Of a stretch of 64,000 bases of DNA, positions 49,371 through 61,585 are shown in pieces. The stretch comes from Marthasterias glacialis (Eukaryota > Echinodermata > Asteroidea > Forcipulatida > Asteriidae), in contig OU452219.1 of NCBI GenBank assembly GCA_911728455.2, forward strand, positions 14,412,397-14,476,396, given 5' to 3'. The notes under the pieces were generated by a model. That model worked only from the letters and a program-made list of their open reading frames with translations, was not told the DNA's origin and ran no database searches. The stretch's first letter is position 1. Every line of letters starts with the position of its first letter. The position numbers and the translations under genes are program-made.

Positions 49371-49914
49371 ATACTCACATAATGCAAAATCTGAAATCTT
49401 ATTAGATGTGTAGTGGGAAGATGTAGCACCTCTCCCGTTAACTTACACAGCAACTAAACGCTTTGTCTCCATCACCGTCTCTGAGACAAATTCAACCAGC
49501 TATCACGCCACTCTACGGCAACCCAGACAACATTTTGATGACTCCCATTATGCAATGCCTCAAACAGCAACTTAAAAAAACTTGACACTTTGAGAAAAAC
49601 ACACTAAATAAAAAAAACAACAACCTGAAGTTGCCTCTTTAATCTTGACAAGACGTTTTGTTAATCACACTTCAGGAAAAAAAGGAAAACGAAGCCGAGC
49701 CAGCACCAAGATAATCAACTATTTGGGATAGTGTGACGGCTATCCCATGACATGGACAGGGTTTTGCGCATCGACAGTAATTTCCACTTTGTTGTTACAG
49801 ATACCTCTCTTGGTTAAGAGGTTAAAATGTCGACAAAGAAAAACTGGCAAAATGCGGCGTGTGAAATAGAGCACTGTGCCTCCGAGTGCTCAGCACACTG
49901 AGATAATGGGCATA

Positions 49915-50060
49915 CCATGGCCGAGTAGTCAAACTCAGGCTCTGGTGTGTCTGATCATGCAGCAGAGTGTGGGTTCGAGTCCCTTTGCGTCCTTAAGCAA
50001 GACACTTAACTATTCTTGCTTCGTCCTTCGGATAACAATAATTATAATACTACTATACTG
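49915..50060 (+). mobile_element. SINE family B, plus
   Basis: CATGGCCGAGTAGTCAAAC and GGGTTCGAGTCCC are good A and B boxes with a long variable arm between. The body has TTAAGCAAGACACTTAAC; the tail is ATAACAATAATTATAATAC. Confidence 0.75.
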
Positions 50061-50227
50061 GAGTCTTAAATAGCGCACAAACGTATCTAAAACTAAGGTA
50101 CTCAAGGCGTTGCAACAAATAGAAACAAGCAGATGAGGAAGATGTTGAGAATGAATTTTTATCTGTACCATCAAAGCGACCACTAGGGAATGCCACAGCG
50201 AAAATTTGCACCCAACCATACAAGAAA

Positions 50228-50560
50228 CACTGGCGCAAGCCCCTTCTCTTTCAAGACGAGTGTTCTGGGTTCTTTGACGACGTTACACAACAAACTGGGC
50301 CTATACGGCTTTATGCCCTATCTGGCGGATGAAGCAGTTATGGTTAAGTGCCTTGCTGAAGGACACATTTTTCCAAGACCAGGATTCGAACCCCACACTC
50401 TGTTGTGGACAGCACCAGAACCTGAGTCCACTGAACTGGACGGCTTGGCCACAACATCCCACATGGATGGGACGTAAAGCTGTATAGGCCCCGTGTGTTG
50501 TGTTATGCACGAAGAACCAGTTACACCTGTCGTTAAGAGAAGGGGTTTGCCCAGTGTTTT
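50228..50560 (-). mobile_element. SINE family B with mirrored bodies around one head
   Basis: The tRNA-like head (inverse GGATTCGAACCCC at about 50382) reads on minus. Its body (50228-50317) and the sequence right of the head (50472-50560) are inverted copies: TAAAGCCGTATAGGCCC against TAAAGCTGTATAGGCCC, and AGAGAAGGGGCTTGC against AGAGAAGGGGTTTGC. Confidence 0.7.
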
Positions 50561-51813
50561 CAGGCATGGTTGGCTTGTAAAACTCTTACAAGGGTGCTAC
50601 ATAAATTGATCTCATACCTCAAAAAATAGCATATATGTCTTAAACGCATTTTAATAAGCGCTACAAGATGCCCGTAGACAAAGCGTTATGTAAGAACTGA
50701 ATATTATATTATTATTATTTAAGGAGTAAAATCATTAATCTCAAGATAAATGAAACATATACATTATGCATCTGAAATGAGAATGTGGTCGAACATGCTT
50801 GATAAAATTATGTGATGACACAGGCCTGCTTGTTTCTGTCCGAACTTCCTTGATGCAGATGAAATTCGGAAAGCTTTTGCAAACATTTCACCGGTAGTGC
50901 ATAATGTAGGGATGCGGCTTAAAGCTAGTGTACACCGTGGAATTGATTCCAGTGCTCACAGCACCGTGAATTTCTGGCAAGCAATGTCGGTCTTAACATT
51001 TTCATAACCTTGCAAGTGTAGACTGTCTTTATTCTACAGATTATCCTCAGTGCACGCCGAGAAAGGTTCTCTTCCGTGACACTGTCATGTTGCAATTTGC
51101 TCCATAACTGGTGTTCAAATATATATTGTTATGTCAAACTTATCTCCACGTCTAACACAGACTCCATCAGGACCTATGAACATTAATCAAAACACTGCAG
51201 CCACACCATCCACGTACAGTCACCCGCCTCAATCTCTCTGCTGACATAGGATATGCGCAAACACGCACATGTTTACACGGACTTCTAAATATATCTCAGT
51301 TTGAGCTGCTATTGTTACATATTTCTATTGCTGTACTGAAGCAAGGGGGCATGCCTTCCCAAGGAATAAGGCATAATGCAATATCTTTTTATGAATTTTA
51401 CCAAATTTTGAGCCGCCGTCTTGATAGATTTGATAAAATTCACATAATAGGCTAGCTGAAATTGACTAGTAAGATGTCAGACTTTTCTGTGTACTGGAAA
51501 ATTATAGAACTAGGCATAAACCATCTAAGGCTTACAAAACAAGGAACAAACCCCAGATGTACATTTAAAAAGAGAACAGAACTTAAAACCCCGGATGTAG
51601 ATGGAATATACTGCGGCACAACTTATAACGATTTCATAAAATTGCCTGTGCATATTTTGGAGCTCCTGGTGAATTGAGTTTATTGGTCAAAAGTGATCTC
51701 AAAAATAATTGTTTGGCAAAAAGAAGCAGTCGTTTCATCGGGGAAAAAAATATGAATTATTCTTCAGATATGAGTATTTTACATTTGAAGCTCTTTTGAT
51801 TATTACAGAGATG

Positions 51814-52011
51814 CAGTGACGTAGCCAAGGGGGGGGGCTTAGGGGGCACGTGCCCCCACAAATTTCCAGTGTCCTCCTGGTGCCCCCATAAAAAAAAGTA
51901 GATACATGTAATTCATTAAAAAAAAACATGGTCCCTGCCCCCCCCCCCCCACTGAAAAGCAATGCCCCCACCCCTTTGCCCCACAGTGAAAAAGTTCTGG
52001 CTACGCTGCTG
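51814..52011. mobile_element. hAT-type MITE (CAGTGRCGTAGCC)
   Basis: The left TIR is CAGTGACGTAGCC and the right is GGCTACGCTGCTG. An 8-bp target duplication has one mismatch (CAGAGATG / CAGAGATT). The interior is G- and C-rich (GGCACGTGCCCCC). TIR and 8-bp duplication are typical of hAT. Confidence 0.78.
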
Positions 52012-52702
52012 CAGAGATTAAATTGAAAAGAAGGTCCTTTATATAGCACTGAGCCGATGATATTATGACCTTGTTACATTATACATGTACCAATATCCCA
52101 GGTGATTGCAACTGGCCTACTTTCACGATGCTGCTTATGGTGAAATTCTGCGCTTACAGTCAACCATTCTCCGCTTAGCGCTTAGCGCTTACCGGGTTAG
52201 CGTCAAAATGTCTGTGCTAGCTGTGCAAGCCACGATTGCTTAGTAACGTGGAGTGCATTATGTTCATACGTAAAAAATCCTTGCTAACCTCTCAACTCAT
52301 GCTGACAGTGAGCGTGGCAAACAGTACGTGCCAATTTTTTGCTTACGGCAGTCAGCAGAGCCATCATATTGGGCCAAACTTGTGGCACTGAAGTGACAGA
52401 AGTAGAAAGTCGTGGTGGAATTTCCTACCCCAAAAAATGAAGAACTCGTAGTATTTTTTACCCCGTGAGGGCGTGTGCGAACCAAATTTATGTGAATATG
52501 CAAAACAGTAAAACGGGCTGAGTTTTTTTTTACTGTTGTTATTGTTACTATTTTTGGGGCCATTAATACAGGGAAACAACATACATGCAGTCAAAATAAG
52601 ATAGAACTGCAAATGTGGTAAAGGAACTTTGCCGTTGAAAGCACCATCATGTGGTCAAAAATGCGGTCAATTTATGCAGACTAATAGATGTTATTTTTTG
52701 CA

Positions 52703-52912
52703 TCGTGGATAAAGAATACTATTTGTGTTTTTTACCCATACACCAAAGTGTGTTAAGCACTGGATACTCAGTACTTTCCTGAGTCCTGTGAAAACAAAAT
52801 CCACAGGCATATTCCTCGGGTGGGATTCAAACCCACAACCCCTGCCATTCTAGAGCAGATGTCTTACCAACAAGACTACCGAGACTGCCTGGCAGCTAGA
52901 GGCAGTTTGAAT
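52703..52912 (-). mobile_element. SINE family A
   Basis: The plus strand shows GGGATTCAAACCC (B box inverse) and AGCAGATGTCTTACCAAC (A box side), with the standard body CCACAGGCATATTCCTCGGG. Confidence 0.75.
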
Positions 52913-53109
52913 GCAGACTAGATGTACTATTGTTCTAACTATCAAATTCAGATATTACACACTCAATATTTTACTTTTCAGTATTTGATGTTTTGTTGCA
53001 CGACATGAACTCACTCCTTTAAATTTTTTTACACATACAGTGTCAGGTGTTTTACTGTCTGCAGATACGAAGCCCATGATTGAGTACGACTCCCTATACA
53101 GAAATTGTA

Positions 53110-53320
53110 AAATCGTCATGGTTCCCTGTTAAAACTTGACCACCTGCTTTATTTATTTATTTTTTTGTTTACCTTTGTGTTTTCTGTGTAAGAACCCCGA
53201 TGGAACTAAGCCATGTTGTAAACAGCAATTTGGGGCTATTCTTGACTTTGTAATCAGTTTCTGTTTTGTTTATCACTTTGTATTTCTGTTAATGTTTGCC
53301 AAATGAAATGAAATGAAAAA
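53110..53320 (+). mobile_element. LINE-like 3' end with ATGAA tail
   Basis: GTAAGAACCCCGATGGAAC followed by T-rich sequence and a terminal AAATGAAATGAAATGAAA run suggests a retroposon 3' end; the coding part is absent. Confidence 0.4.
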
Positions 53321-53998
53321 CAGCTAGAAAACCAGAGTCAGGGATGAGATTTGATGAATGTGGAAATTCCTGAAAAGTGGCTTACGGGCCTGGGTTCCCC
53401 CTTATTCTAGACCAGAAACCTCACAGATTTTACAGTTCAGGAGGTTTACAGACTCTGTGCGTAACCATCAATGCAAAACTACAGGTTTTGGACACAATGT
53501 GGATTATTCCTTTCTCCCTTTAGTGACTGCTTTATTCCTTTCAAGACAATTTGAAGGCTCGAGGAGATTTTGAGAAAATCCTGAAACCAGGAATAAATCC
53601 TGAGAAATCACATGCCTGCAGAGTAACCCACCATCACCATACAATTTTAGAAATGTTAAAAATAATATTACAAATAACAGTGAGAAACAAGAAGGGAAAA
53701 AACAACTCTGCAAATTAGCATACTGTGCATTTTCCATCCCATGCAGCATCCACATTCCCATCCATTGATGGTGGTTAAATAGTTGCACTGCCTAGAGCGG
53801 TTATGTGCAAATATGTATTTATAGCAAGGGGCAATCTTATGTTGAATTGAGAATCTAAATCTAGGCACCTAAGCTGAAGATGCTTTAATTGCAATCAGTA
53901 AGAAAAATGAATTTTACTCAAAGGCCCTGGAGGCATCACTAAATACTTTCAATACCCAAGTGGTTTTCAGGGGGGAAAAATATAGCTTGCAAATAGAC

Positions 53999-54512
53999 CA
54001 GTGTTGTATAGGTCTCAAGACCAGTCTAGGGACCGGTTTTGCTGGTCTTGGGCCTCTGTCTCGATATCCTGGGGTCTCGGTCCTGGTCTTGGACCCTTCC
54101 GGTCTTGAATATTTGACTGGTCTCACGTTTAACACTTACCATTACACAACCCATGATTTTTTTTATACAATTTTTATACATACATATACTTTTTTGGGGG
54201 GTAGTTAAAACGTCAAACAATTTCGCATTTTGAGACTGCTTTTATTTCAGCAATTTTCTTTTCGATATGACGAGAAGTCGAAAATAATTTGTTTTGTTAG
54301 CAGCTTGGTTTTTGCAATTCCTTCACATGTTTACTTGAGAATTAAATTGTGCACACAATCACTCATCAACCAGTCCAACAACTCTGCTTGACGTTTTTTT
54401 TATTACGTCATTTATTCATCAAGGTCTCCCCTTCTGACCTTCTGGTCTCGGTCTCCCCCCTCTGACCTTCAGGTCTCCATCTCCAGACAATCGAGTCTCA
54501 ACTACAACACTG
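53999..54512. mobile_element. hAT-type element, CAGTGTTGTA termini
   Basis: The left end is CAGTGTTGTATAGGTCTCAA and the right end GAGTCTCAACTACAACACTG. Flanking 8-mers AAATAGAC and AAATGACA suggest an imperfect 8-bp duplication. Subterminal regions are rich in GGTCTTG/GGTCTC repeats. It is 514 bp with no transposase. Confidence 0.72.
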
Positions 54513-54643
54513 AAATGACATTGGTCGCTTCACAGAATCCCGTGGAATTGCTTCAGTTTTAAGAAATTAATCCTTGGCTTGGAAAGAGCATGACTGATAG
54601 AAAATTAGAGAATAGTTATATCTACACGAGCCTCCTCTTTAAC

Positions 54644-54718
54644 CTTGTTAGCCGCACGACTTGCTTCCAACCAGAAATCAAATAAACTGAGAATTTGCCT
54701 CTGTGCGACGTCCAACAT
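54644..54718 (-). CDS. candidate first coding exon, amphipathic N-terminus
   Basis: A minus-strand ATG (54718-54716, A at -3) opens 25 codons to a possible donor AAG/GTTAAA, ending in phase 0. The peptide begins MLDVAQRQILSLFDFWLEAS and looks like an amphipathic helix. If no splice occurs there, the frame runs 12 more codons (VKEEARVDITIL) to a stop. The reading frame is also open upstream of the ATG for over 45 codons. A CpG-rich region with a TCACGTGA palindrome (54859-54866) and an inverted CCAAT box (55024-55028) lies upstream in the transcription direction. The phase matches the terminal exon at 46364-46263. The donor is weak, so the exon end is uncertain, and the family is not recognised. 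Confidence 0.3.
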
Positions 54719-54858
54719 GTTTCTATTTTTCCCCCCTAATGACCTAGATTCTGAATCAGGTCCTTCGATATTAGTAATTGACCAATCAAGATGCTCCAAG
54801 GCTGAGATCCATAAAGAGCAGGAGCTTTCACCGCGCTTCACCACTAAAAAAATGTCGC

Positions 54859-55028
54859 TCACGTGATCCCTGCTTCGTCTTTAACAAATAGCATACAAGG
54901 GCATGCGGTTATCAAACGTTGTTATCTACAACCAAAGAAAACAGCCGGGAGAATTTATATATTCTAATTATTAATATTTCTGATATCATACGTTATCACA
55001 CGACAGGCTGCCACACAAGCGCGATTGG
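54859..55028 (-). promoter_or_regulatory. TCACGTGA E-box and CCAAT box in a CpG-rich stretch
   Basis: TCACGTGA at 54859-54866 is a perfect palindrome of the M-box/CLEAR type bound by MITF/TFE-family bHLH-Zip factors in animals. An inverted CCAAT (ATTGG on plus) lies at 55024-55028, and CpGs are frequent from 54650 to 55130. The position upstream of the minus-strand ATG at 54718 suggests a promoter. The factor assignment rests on motif only. Confidence 0.3.
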
Positions 55029-55139
55029 AATACGGAAAAACATATTGCTTCTGCGTCCCATATCCCACAAGGCACACAGCAGACGCGCTGTAATTCTTCG
55101 TACTCCCTGAGCGTCCGTGTGATAACTAATTGATTTTCC

Positions 55140-56210
55140 AGCCAACTGGAAGATATACAATTTTGAGCTCTATTTCATACCGAGCAGCCGTTCAGTGTGC
55201 AAAGTTTAAAACGTTCAACTTTATACTGTCCGTATACTGAGCGTGACGTTCAGAATTTCCAGAGTGCGATATATTTTACTGGGAGTATGATATGGTTTAT
55301 TATCACACTCCCGTTCAAGCAATCTGATTGAAGGATACATGCGCACAGGAAGAGAACTACTTATACATCATGTAATTGACAAAAAATTTATTTCATTTGC
55401 TGATATTTTGTTTCATGTACTTATTTTTAAGGCCTATATGGATGCTTTCCAATTGGCCTATAAGATATTGTTTCCTAAAATGATAGAATAATACGAGCCT
55501 AATTCTGATCCCGAACAGAGCATTTCTTTTTGCTTGTTATGGCTGGCGCTGCTTCCTTGCAGTTACCCATTATTTAGAATTTTCAGAGGTTAATTCATCG
55601 AGAACAGTTTCTAAAAATTATACATTTAGGGTGTACCTTTAATGTGATTAATGGTGTCACACCATGAACAGGACCCCCCCCCCCCCCACAAACCTTCTAA
55701 CCACTTCCACACCCAATGACTCTCTTTCATTTAATCTGATAAGTTGGCAAAACATTGCTGGGGATTAATCGGTATAGCCGGAGCAGGTCGTGCAGGAATG
55801 TCATTACTGGACTGGTACACGGCCTCTTCCCCCGGTAGCCCGAGAGGGATTGATACAGCGCTGACTTACACATAACCCCCGTGAGCGTAAAGAGCGATGC
55901 AGGGAAGGCCTACAATAAACAGGCATGTCAGTGGCTAAATGAAATCACTGTTTCTATTGATTGGAGGGAATAGCTGCCGGGTAGAGCTGTGTGCACACTA
56001 GGAATAATAGAGGCAAATCGAGTTATGGCAGGCTGTGTGTGTCATCAAAATGCTGCACTCTCAAACAAAGAAGATGGAGTCCATGTCTTTAGTGTTTAAG
56101 AAAGATCGTATGAACCCTCAAGAACATTTTTCCCCACATGTCAGCAGATTCAAGCACTCGTTATCATTTTAATATTTAAATTTAACTTCAGTAAATTGAT
56201 TTCAATGAGT
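55140..56210. other. no recognised feature
   Basis: It contains a 14-base C run near 55674 and otherwise unique-looking sequence. Confidence 0.5.
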
Positions 56211-56216
56211 TCTTTA

Positions 56217-56412
56217 CATTGTTTGTGTTTTACCAACACACCGATGTGTGTTGATCACTGTATACTCAGTACTTTCCATGAGCCTTGTGTAAAAAAAAAG
56301 TCCACAGGCATATTAACCGGGTGGGATTCGAACCCGAGACCTTTGCCATTCTAGAGTAGATGTCTTATCACTAGACCACCGAGCTTGCCCGGTAGCTAGG
56401 GGCAGTTTGAAT
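56217..56412 (-). mobile_element. SINE family A
   Basis: GGGATTCGAACCC (56323-56335) and TCTTATCACTAGACCACCGA give inverse B and A boxes. The body ACCAACACACCGATGTGTGT matches the other copies. Confidence 0.78.
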
Positions 56413-56554
56413 CTTATATTCTTTATAATTTATTAAATTCCCTTCTCCTGTTTCTCCGAGATGGCAGGGGATTTGATGTAGATAGCATAAAACATAAAGT
56501 TTGAAGGGTTTCTCAAAAAGGGAAGAAAACAAAATATTTCTTGGTCTCAGCTTT

Positions 56555-56737
56555 GCAGTGGAGTAACCAGACATTTTCATTGGGGGGAGGGGGGAGCAGG
56601 GACAAAGAAGTAGTTGGGAGGGGACTATTGAATGTATTCTTTCATTTGTGCATTTTTGGGGGGATCTCATTTGGGGAAAGCAAGAGGGGGTTACGAGTGG
56701 GGTTGGGGATGCCCTCCGCCCCCTGGTTCCGCCACTG
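56555..56737. mobile_element. hAT-type MITE, diverged copy
   Basis: The ends CAGTGGAGTAACCAGAC and CCCCTGGTTCCGCCACTG match the 51814 family. The flanks share GCTTTG imperfectly. It has a G-rich interior. Confidence 0.65.
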
Positions 56738-57176
56738 CATGCTTTGGACAACAAGGCCTCTGTTTCGGTCTTTCCTCCACACTTCTGTTTTAGTGAGTAC
56801 TAGATAGTACTAGACTGGTTGACTGTAATCATCTTTAGAACCCCCCCCCCCGGTCCCTTAAAATAAGCTAACTTCATTATGCGCATATACACAGTGTGAA
56901 AAAATGCCACAACTTAATCTTGTGTTTTCCCAAGGCCTTGAAACCCTGCCCCAAACCCCGCTCTTTCTTTCAAGCTCATATAAATTCATTTCCATGTACG
57001 TGTTGATGCATTTTGCTTGAAGTCAAAAAACTTGTAAATGATATCTAAAATGACATTGGACAACTGGAGTTCTAAGTTTCATTTACCTGTGAGTATCACA
57101 CCATCCTAATCTATGAGCTAAACCGAGGAATAAACGTTATTATTACTTTTTAAGCGCATTGGAACCAAGTTCTAAT

Positions 57177-57412
57177 GATGGCCTAGATTCATGGGAGTGT
57201 GGGCTTCAATCCTGGCCACTGCCGCCGGTATGTGCAAGGGTAGAGACTGTTGATGAAAATAGTAATAGCAACCTGTGCGCACAAATTTTGCTTGCCGGTA
57301 CTGCACACTACTAAGGAGTTGAGATGGTTTCTGGACTGCTTATGATCCAATGAACAGGGGAAGAAATAGCGTATAATAGTTTGATACTTGGTTTAAACAG
57401 TGCCTAAAGTTG
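57177..57412 (+). mobile_element. SINE family B, plus
   Basis: GATGGCCTAGATTCATGG and GGGCTTCAATCC give degenerate A and B boxes. The body AAGGAGTTGAGATGGTTTC matches the copy at 43100. Confidence 0.65.
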
Positions 57413-58224
57413 CCTATTATTACTGTTTTTATTACTAAGAAAGTTTCTATTTTTTTTTTTTTAATTCAGCGTTTCAGCAAAAAACAAAATTAAAAAAATC
57501 TACTTCTGCCTGGACTGTGCATCACTGAATCATATACATAAAGTACATGAAATTGTACAAAGTAAGCTCAAGTACAGGCCGCTGCATTCCTACACTTTTG
57601 TTCACTTCATCCCCAAATACCACAGGTGGCGCCTGCCTCCCAGACATTTTCAGCCAGTAAATTCAAAGCTTTGAAAAAAAAAATCTTTGCTACTCACCAA
57701 CTCACAAAAATAATGAAGTGATGGCGGCATGTCAGCAGAAAACACACACCCGAGGGTTCGTACAGCCATCGTTCAAAATTTGAACTAAAAATTCCCCACA
57801 AGTGTCAACTGCCTTTGAGATATTTTTTTTCTGATGTCGGTGTTTGTCTCGCTTGGAGGAAAGTTCTTCCGGCGGTACAGCAAGGGGACAAAAAAATCAA
57901 TAAAATGATGACATGTCACGTCATCAAAAGTGCTGTCGGGTCTTAGCATCCACTCTTTTTAACAGTTTGATAGAATTAATTTTTCACCGCTGGCATTTCA
58001 ACTGTCTTTGGAGATGAGTTCTGATCGCAGAAAGTTTCAGGCTGTACGCCTCGCAAAGTTTATTTAAGTTGGAACATCATGTCACCTTGCCACACATAGG
58101 CCTGCATGTACACACACAAACGCTGTAGGCTCATTTCCAGTTGGGGAAAAAAAAAACATTGCCTTCTCGCATGAAGAAAAAATACAGGAATTTCCGCGAA
58201 AAAACATACATAAATAAAGTAGTT

Positions 58225-58540
58225 TCAATTTGAAAGCTCAGTCATTGTATAAAGGTCATACCACCATAGAGCAAGGACCAGACACCTACCCACTAGAGAA
58301 ATACTTCCATCTGAAATACTGCCAAATCAAGGAAATAGCTATTGAAGACCCTACAAACTGCTATTGCTTATTTGGATTGCCGCAATCAAAATAAGCCTGA
58401 TAGGAAAGTGCACAAAATCCCTGGTAATACATGAACCGTCTTACATCGTCAAAACACTATAAAGGTGACGACTTCATTTGATGAAATTTTCAGAGGTAGG
58501 TTGGATGGTGTGTTTGACGAAAACTATGCAATGGGAGTTA
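58225..58540 (+). repeat. dispersed repeat TCTGGAAGCTCA, copy 4
   Basis: TTGAAAGCTCAGTCATTG, ACTAGAGAAATACTTCCATC and GGATTGCCGCAATCAAAATA. It also shares ACTTCATTTGATGAAATTTT-type sequence with copy 2 and lies directly upstream of the exon at 58663. Confidence 0.62.
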
Positions 58541-58662
58541 AAAAGACGACAGAAATAGTCGTCGGGTAATGGTGACGAACTGGCGCCTTTAATTTACTCA
58601 TCCAAAAAAACAACAACAACGATGTCTTTCCCTTAAACTTCCTTAAGATTTTTCCTCTGAAG

Positions 58663-58765
58663 TCTTTGCTGATGATGAAGAATTGTGTAGTGTGGGCGGC
58701 CCGGTGATCGATGAAGCTTTCAGCGAGCTACCGAGCAAAACGATGGGTACAGCAATTAACAACCA
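58663..58765 (+). CDS. candidate internal exon, acidic peptide
   Basis: A pyrimidine-rich acceptor (atttttcctctgaag, AG at 58661-58662) is followed by 103 nt open in one frame to the donor CCA/GTGAGG (GT at 58766-58767). It enters in phase 1 and leaves in phase 2. The peptide starts FADDEELCSVGGPVIDEAF and continues SELPSKTMGTAINN. Other frames are stopped by TGA before the donor. CpG and GC content rises here against an AT-rich repeat upstream. A minus-strand reading of the same bases is also open, so the strand call is not certain. The exit phase fits both the acceptor at 60495 and the one at 62278. The family is not recognised. Confidence 0.4.
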
Positions 58766-58769
58766 GTGA

Positions 58770-60490
58770 GGACATTATTTTTAATCGTTGAAGTTTCTGC
58801 CTAGGGCAAGGTTCTGGCCAATTCCCGATCCAATTACCTTTAGGCATTACCAGAACGGGCAGTAATACAAACAACTTTAAAAAAAATTACGTTTCTACAA
58901 ATCTTTTAATATTAGAGTGCTTTAGAGAGCTTTCAGCAGTTCAATTCTAGAGTTTGTTTGTATGAATTTTTCCCTGCACTTTTTGTTGTTATAACTAACA
59001 GTGATGATGCCTTTTACTTTGAACTTTTATTCTATGTTTTTTACCTTGAATTGGTCATGACTTTTACTATATGAATTTAATTTAATTGTATTACCTTGAA
59101 TTTATCGGGAACTACATGCCTGAGGGTTGCAGCTATCATTTTTAGTTGGTGTCATCAGTTAGTGCATATCATTTATTGTTTGTTTCTTGTTTTGTTTTTG
59201 TTTTTGTTTTTTGGTGTATGATAAAAAACAAATAATAAAAACAAGTAGGCCTATTTATAAACATTTTTTTTTTAAAAGGTAAAAACACTTGATAAAAAGA
59301 ACAAAATAGAGCAAAGGGGTTCCATATGCAATGGTGGGAGCATCCCAGGTGTTGTTTGGAACAAAGTTGAGCACTTTTGGGGAGAGCAGTTAGCCAGCAT
59401 ACTTAAAAAGACTTACTTAAAGACAATTCTCATATCTAACCACAAATATGTCAACAAATCTAGGGCACTAAGACGGACACTTATCAATTCATGAACTTCA
59501 ATTGCACCATGTCAAACAAAAAAACTCCTGTTTTGACTTCATTTGAAAAGCCCATCCCGATCATGAGAAAGGTCAACTGATTTGTGACAAACAGAGATTA
59601 GAACTGGTTTCGGCAACGCTCAACACTCCGCGCCTAAAAATAGGTCCAGAATATATCTTCTGCAAATAATTTAATATCCCCTTCTGAGGGGTAGCCCCAC
59701 AAGAGGAAGACGTCTTAACCTGTCGTTCGGGCAGGGAAGGGATTAATAATTGACTGGCATACAATTCTAAAAATAAGGCCCCCCCCCCCCTCACTTCGAA
59801 AGCCATCACAGAGTTGGCGGTGAGGGCATGACCAGAGAATTTCGGACCAATGCGCGGGAGGATTAGCGTTGATTTCTTGTGTTTTTGTACGTACAGGAGT
59901 TCAGAGTGTTTGCGCTGCAGATAGATCTCGGCATGAGACCTCGGGCGGTGATGCTTCACAGCCAAATAATCATGCAGCGTTTATAAGGTGATTGGGCGCA
60001 AGATTTCAGGTTGTGAGTTTCCACGAGAGCTGCGTTTTAAAGACACACAATAATGTCACGGATGAAAACAGCGTGGGCTGATTTGTGAAATCTGAAGAGA
60101 TCTATTTTGAGCTGCTGAAGAGGTTCACCTTGTTATAAAGTCTGTGTTCGTTACGGGCCGATTCGGAGCTGAAATTCAACATGACTTTTTTTTGAACGGA
60201 TCTTGAAGGGTGAAGTGACATTAATGTTGAGAGAATGTGTCATCTAATTTTGTTTACTTCATGACTAAGACACAATACAGTGAACTCTTTCAGTACAATT
60301 TCAAGAATGGAGAGGTTTGGGGATGCATTAAAAAAGTATCCAATTATTTATGATATTTACAGTGACTAAAATGATGAAAGTTGAAATGTCGGGTCAGTTA
60401 TACTAGAGTTGCATAATCATACGCAGCGGTGATTCATAAGCATGTAAAATAAAAAGTTTTTGTTTAATTTCTTTTCCCCCTTTTTTTTTT
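58770..60490. other. probable intron or spacer
   Basis: It lies between the exon candidate at 58663 and the acceptor at 60495. T-rich runs (GTTTTTGTTTTTGTTTTTTG near 59190) and a C run at 59780 are the only notable items. Confidence 0.4.
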
Positions 60491-60494
60491 AAAG

Positions 60495-61130
60495 GAAACA
60501 AACTTGAGATGAAGAAGCAGATGTTTCATCCTCTTTTAATATGAAATGGAAGTAACTCTTTAATCTGAACTCCATTTGAACCTTATTTGGTTTGATTTCT
60601 GCTGTGTAGATTTTGAGCAAGTAATCGTTACTTCCTTTGAACTGCTGAGTTATCAAAAAAATAAATCATGAATGTGGTGTGTTCTTGCAAAAAGCAGACC
60701 CTTCTTGGTCCAAAACTAGGGATTGTTGGTTGCTATGTATGATGATTGTCTTGATATTTATTTTTGAATTGTTTTATATTGAAGACCTTTATTGGCAGAC
60801 ACAACCTTTTGGTTACAGGAATGTTTTTTTTTTTCTCCTCAGTCTAGCCTTTTCCACATTGTCATTTTATTGTTGTTCAATCTGTATTTATTCTTAATGC
60901 GATGGTTTGACTTGTTCCTTGTGTCTTCTTACTCTGTATATTTGACATTGAACTGTGGAGAGGAAGAAGAAAACTAGACCCTAAAATCCGAACAAAATCC
61001 GAACTTTAACATTCAATCTCGTGAAGGAATACCAACTACATGAAGACAAACAACATCATAAAACAGATTGATTAATTTAAGAGAAACCTGAAACTCTTCT
61101 TCTAATAAAGCATTTGCACAATTTCTGCTG
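60495..61130 (+). other. possible alternative terminal exon and 3' UTR
   Basis: The acceptor ttttttttttaaag precedes 60495. Entered in phase 2 from the exon at 58765, it adds only K-Q-T before TGA at 60105+400 (60505-60507). Two AATAAA signals follow (60660-60665 and 61104-61109), each with GT-rich sequence downstream (gtggtgtgttc; ttgtgcgtgtttttt). This resembles a 3' UTR, but all such signals also occur in AT-rich intron by chance. Confidence 0.22.
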
Positions 61131-61316
61131 AATCCTGTTATTTTTGTGCGTGTTTTTTTTTTTTGTATCTAGTTCTTTTTATGTATCGGCACCATGAGCA
61201 TATTGGGTTGATTTGTGCACTCAATAGACTTTTAAATTTGTATTATTATTATTGTTAATATTATTAAGAATCAATTAATAAGTCATATTTGACCCAATCA
61301 AAAACACAACTAATAC

Positions 61317-61585
61317 GCCCCTTTCACACTAGACGAATAACCGTCAGGACACTCCAAGAAAATTTTGGTCGACCTTTTCACACTTGATTTGCTAACCCTG
61401 GCAAACTCCAGAGATTATATACCCCATACTTGGGAGATAATCCTGGCCCTGGTTAGCATACCATGTGTTCATTCCTCACAAGATTAATGCATCGCGTGTG
61501 AAACAAACATGGGGTGGCGGTAAATTCCCCCGGAATTTCCCGGTGTTTCATTTCCTGGGAGTTGGCTCTGTAATGTGAAAGGGCT
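61317..61585. mobile_element. GCCCTTTCACACTA MITE
   Basis: The left end is GCCCCTTTCACACTAGAC and the right end TAATGTGAAAGGGCTT. Inside, TTTTCACACTTGATTTGC and GCATCGCGTGTGAAAC repeat the end motif. Confidence 0.55.

Noticed and set aside
60679-60977. Hydrophobic plus frames suggesting membrane protein.
   Set aside because: T-rich DNA codes hydrophobic residues by default; the frames are broken and lie in a likely UTR or intron.
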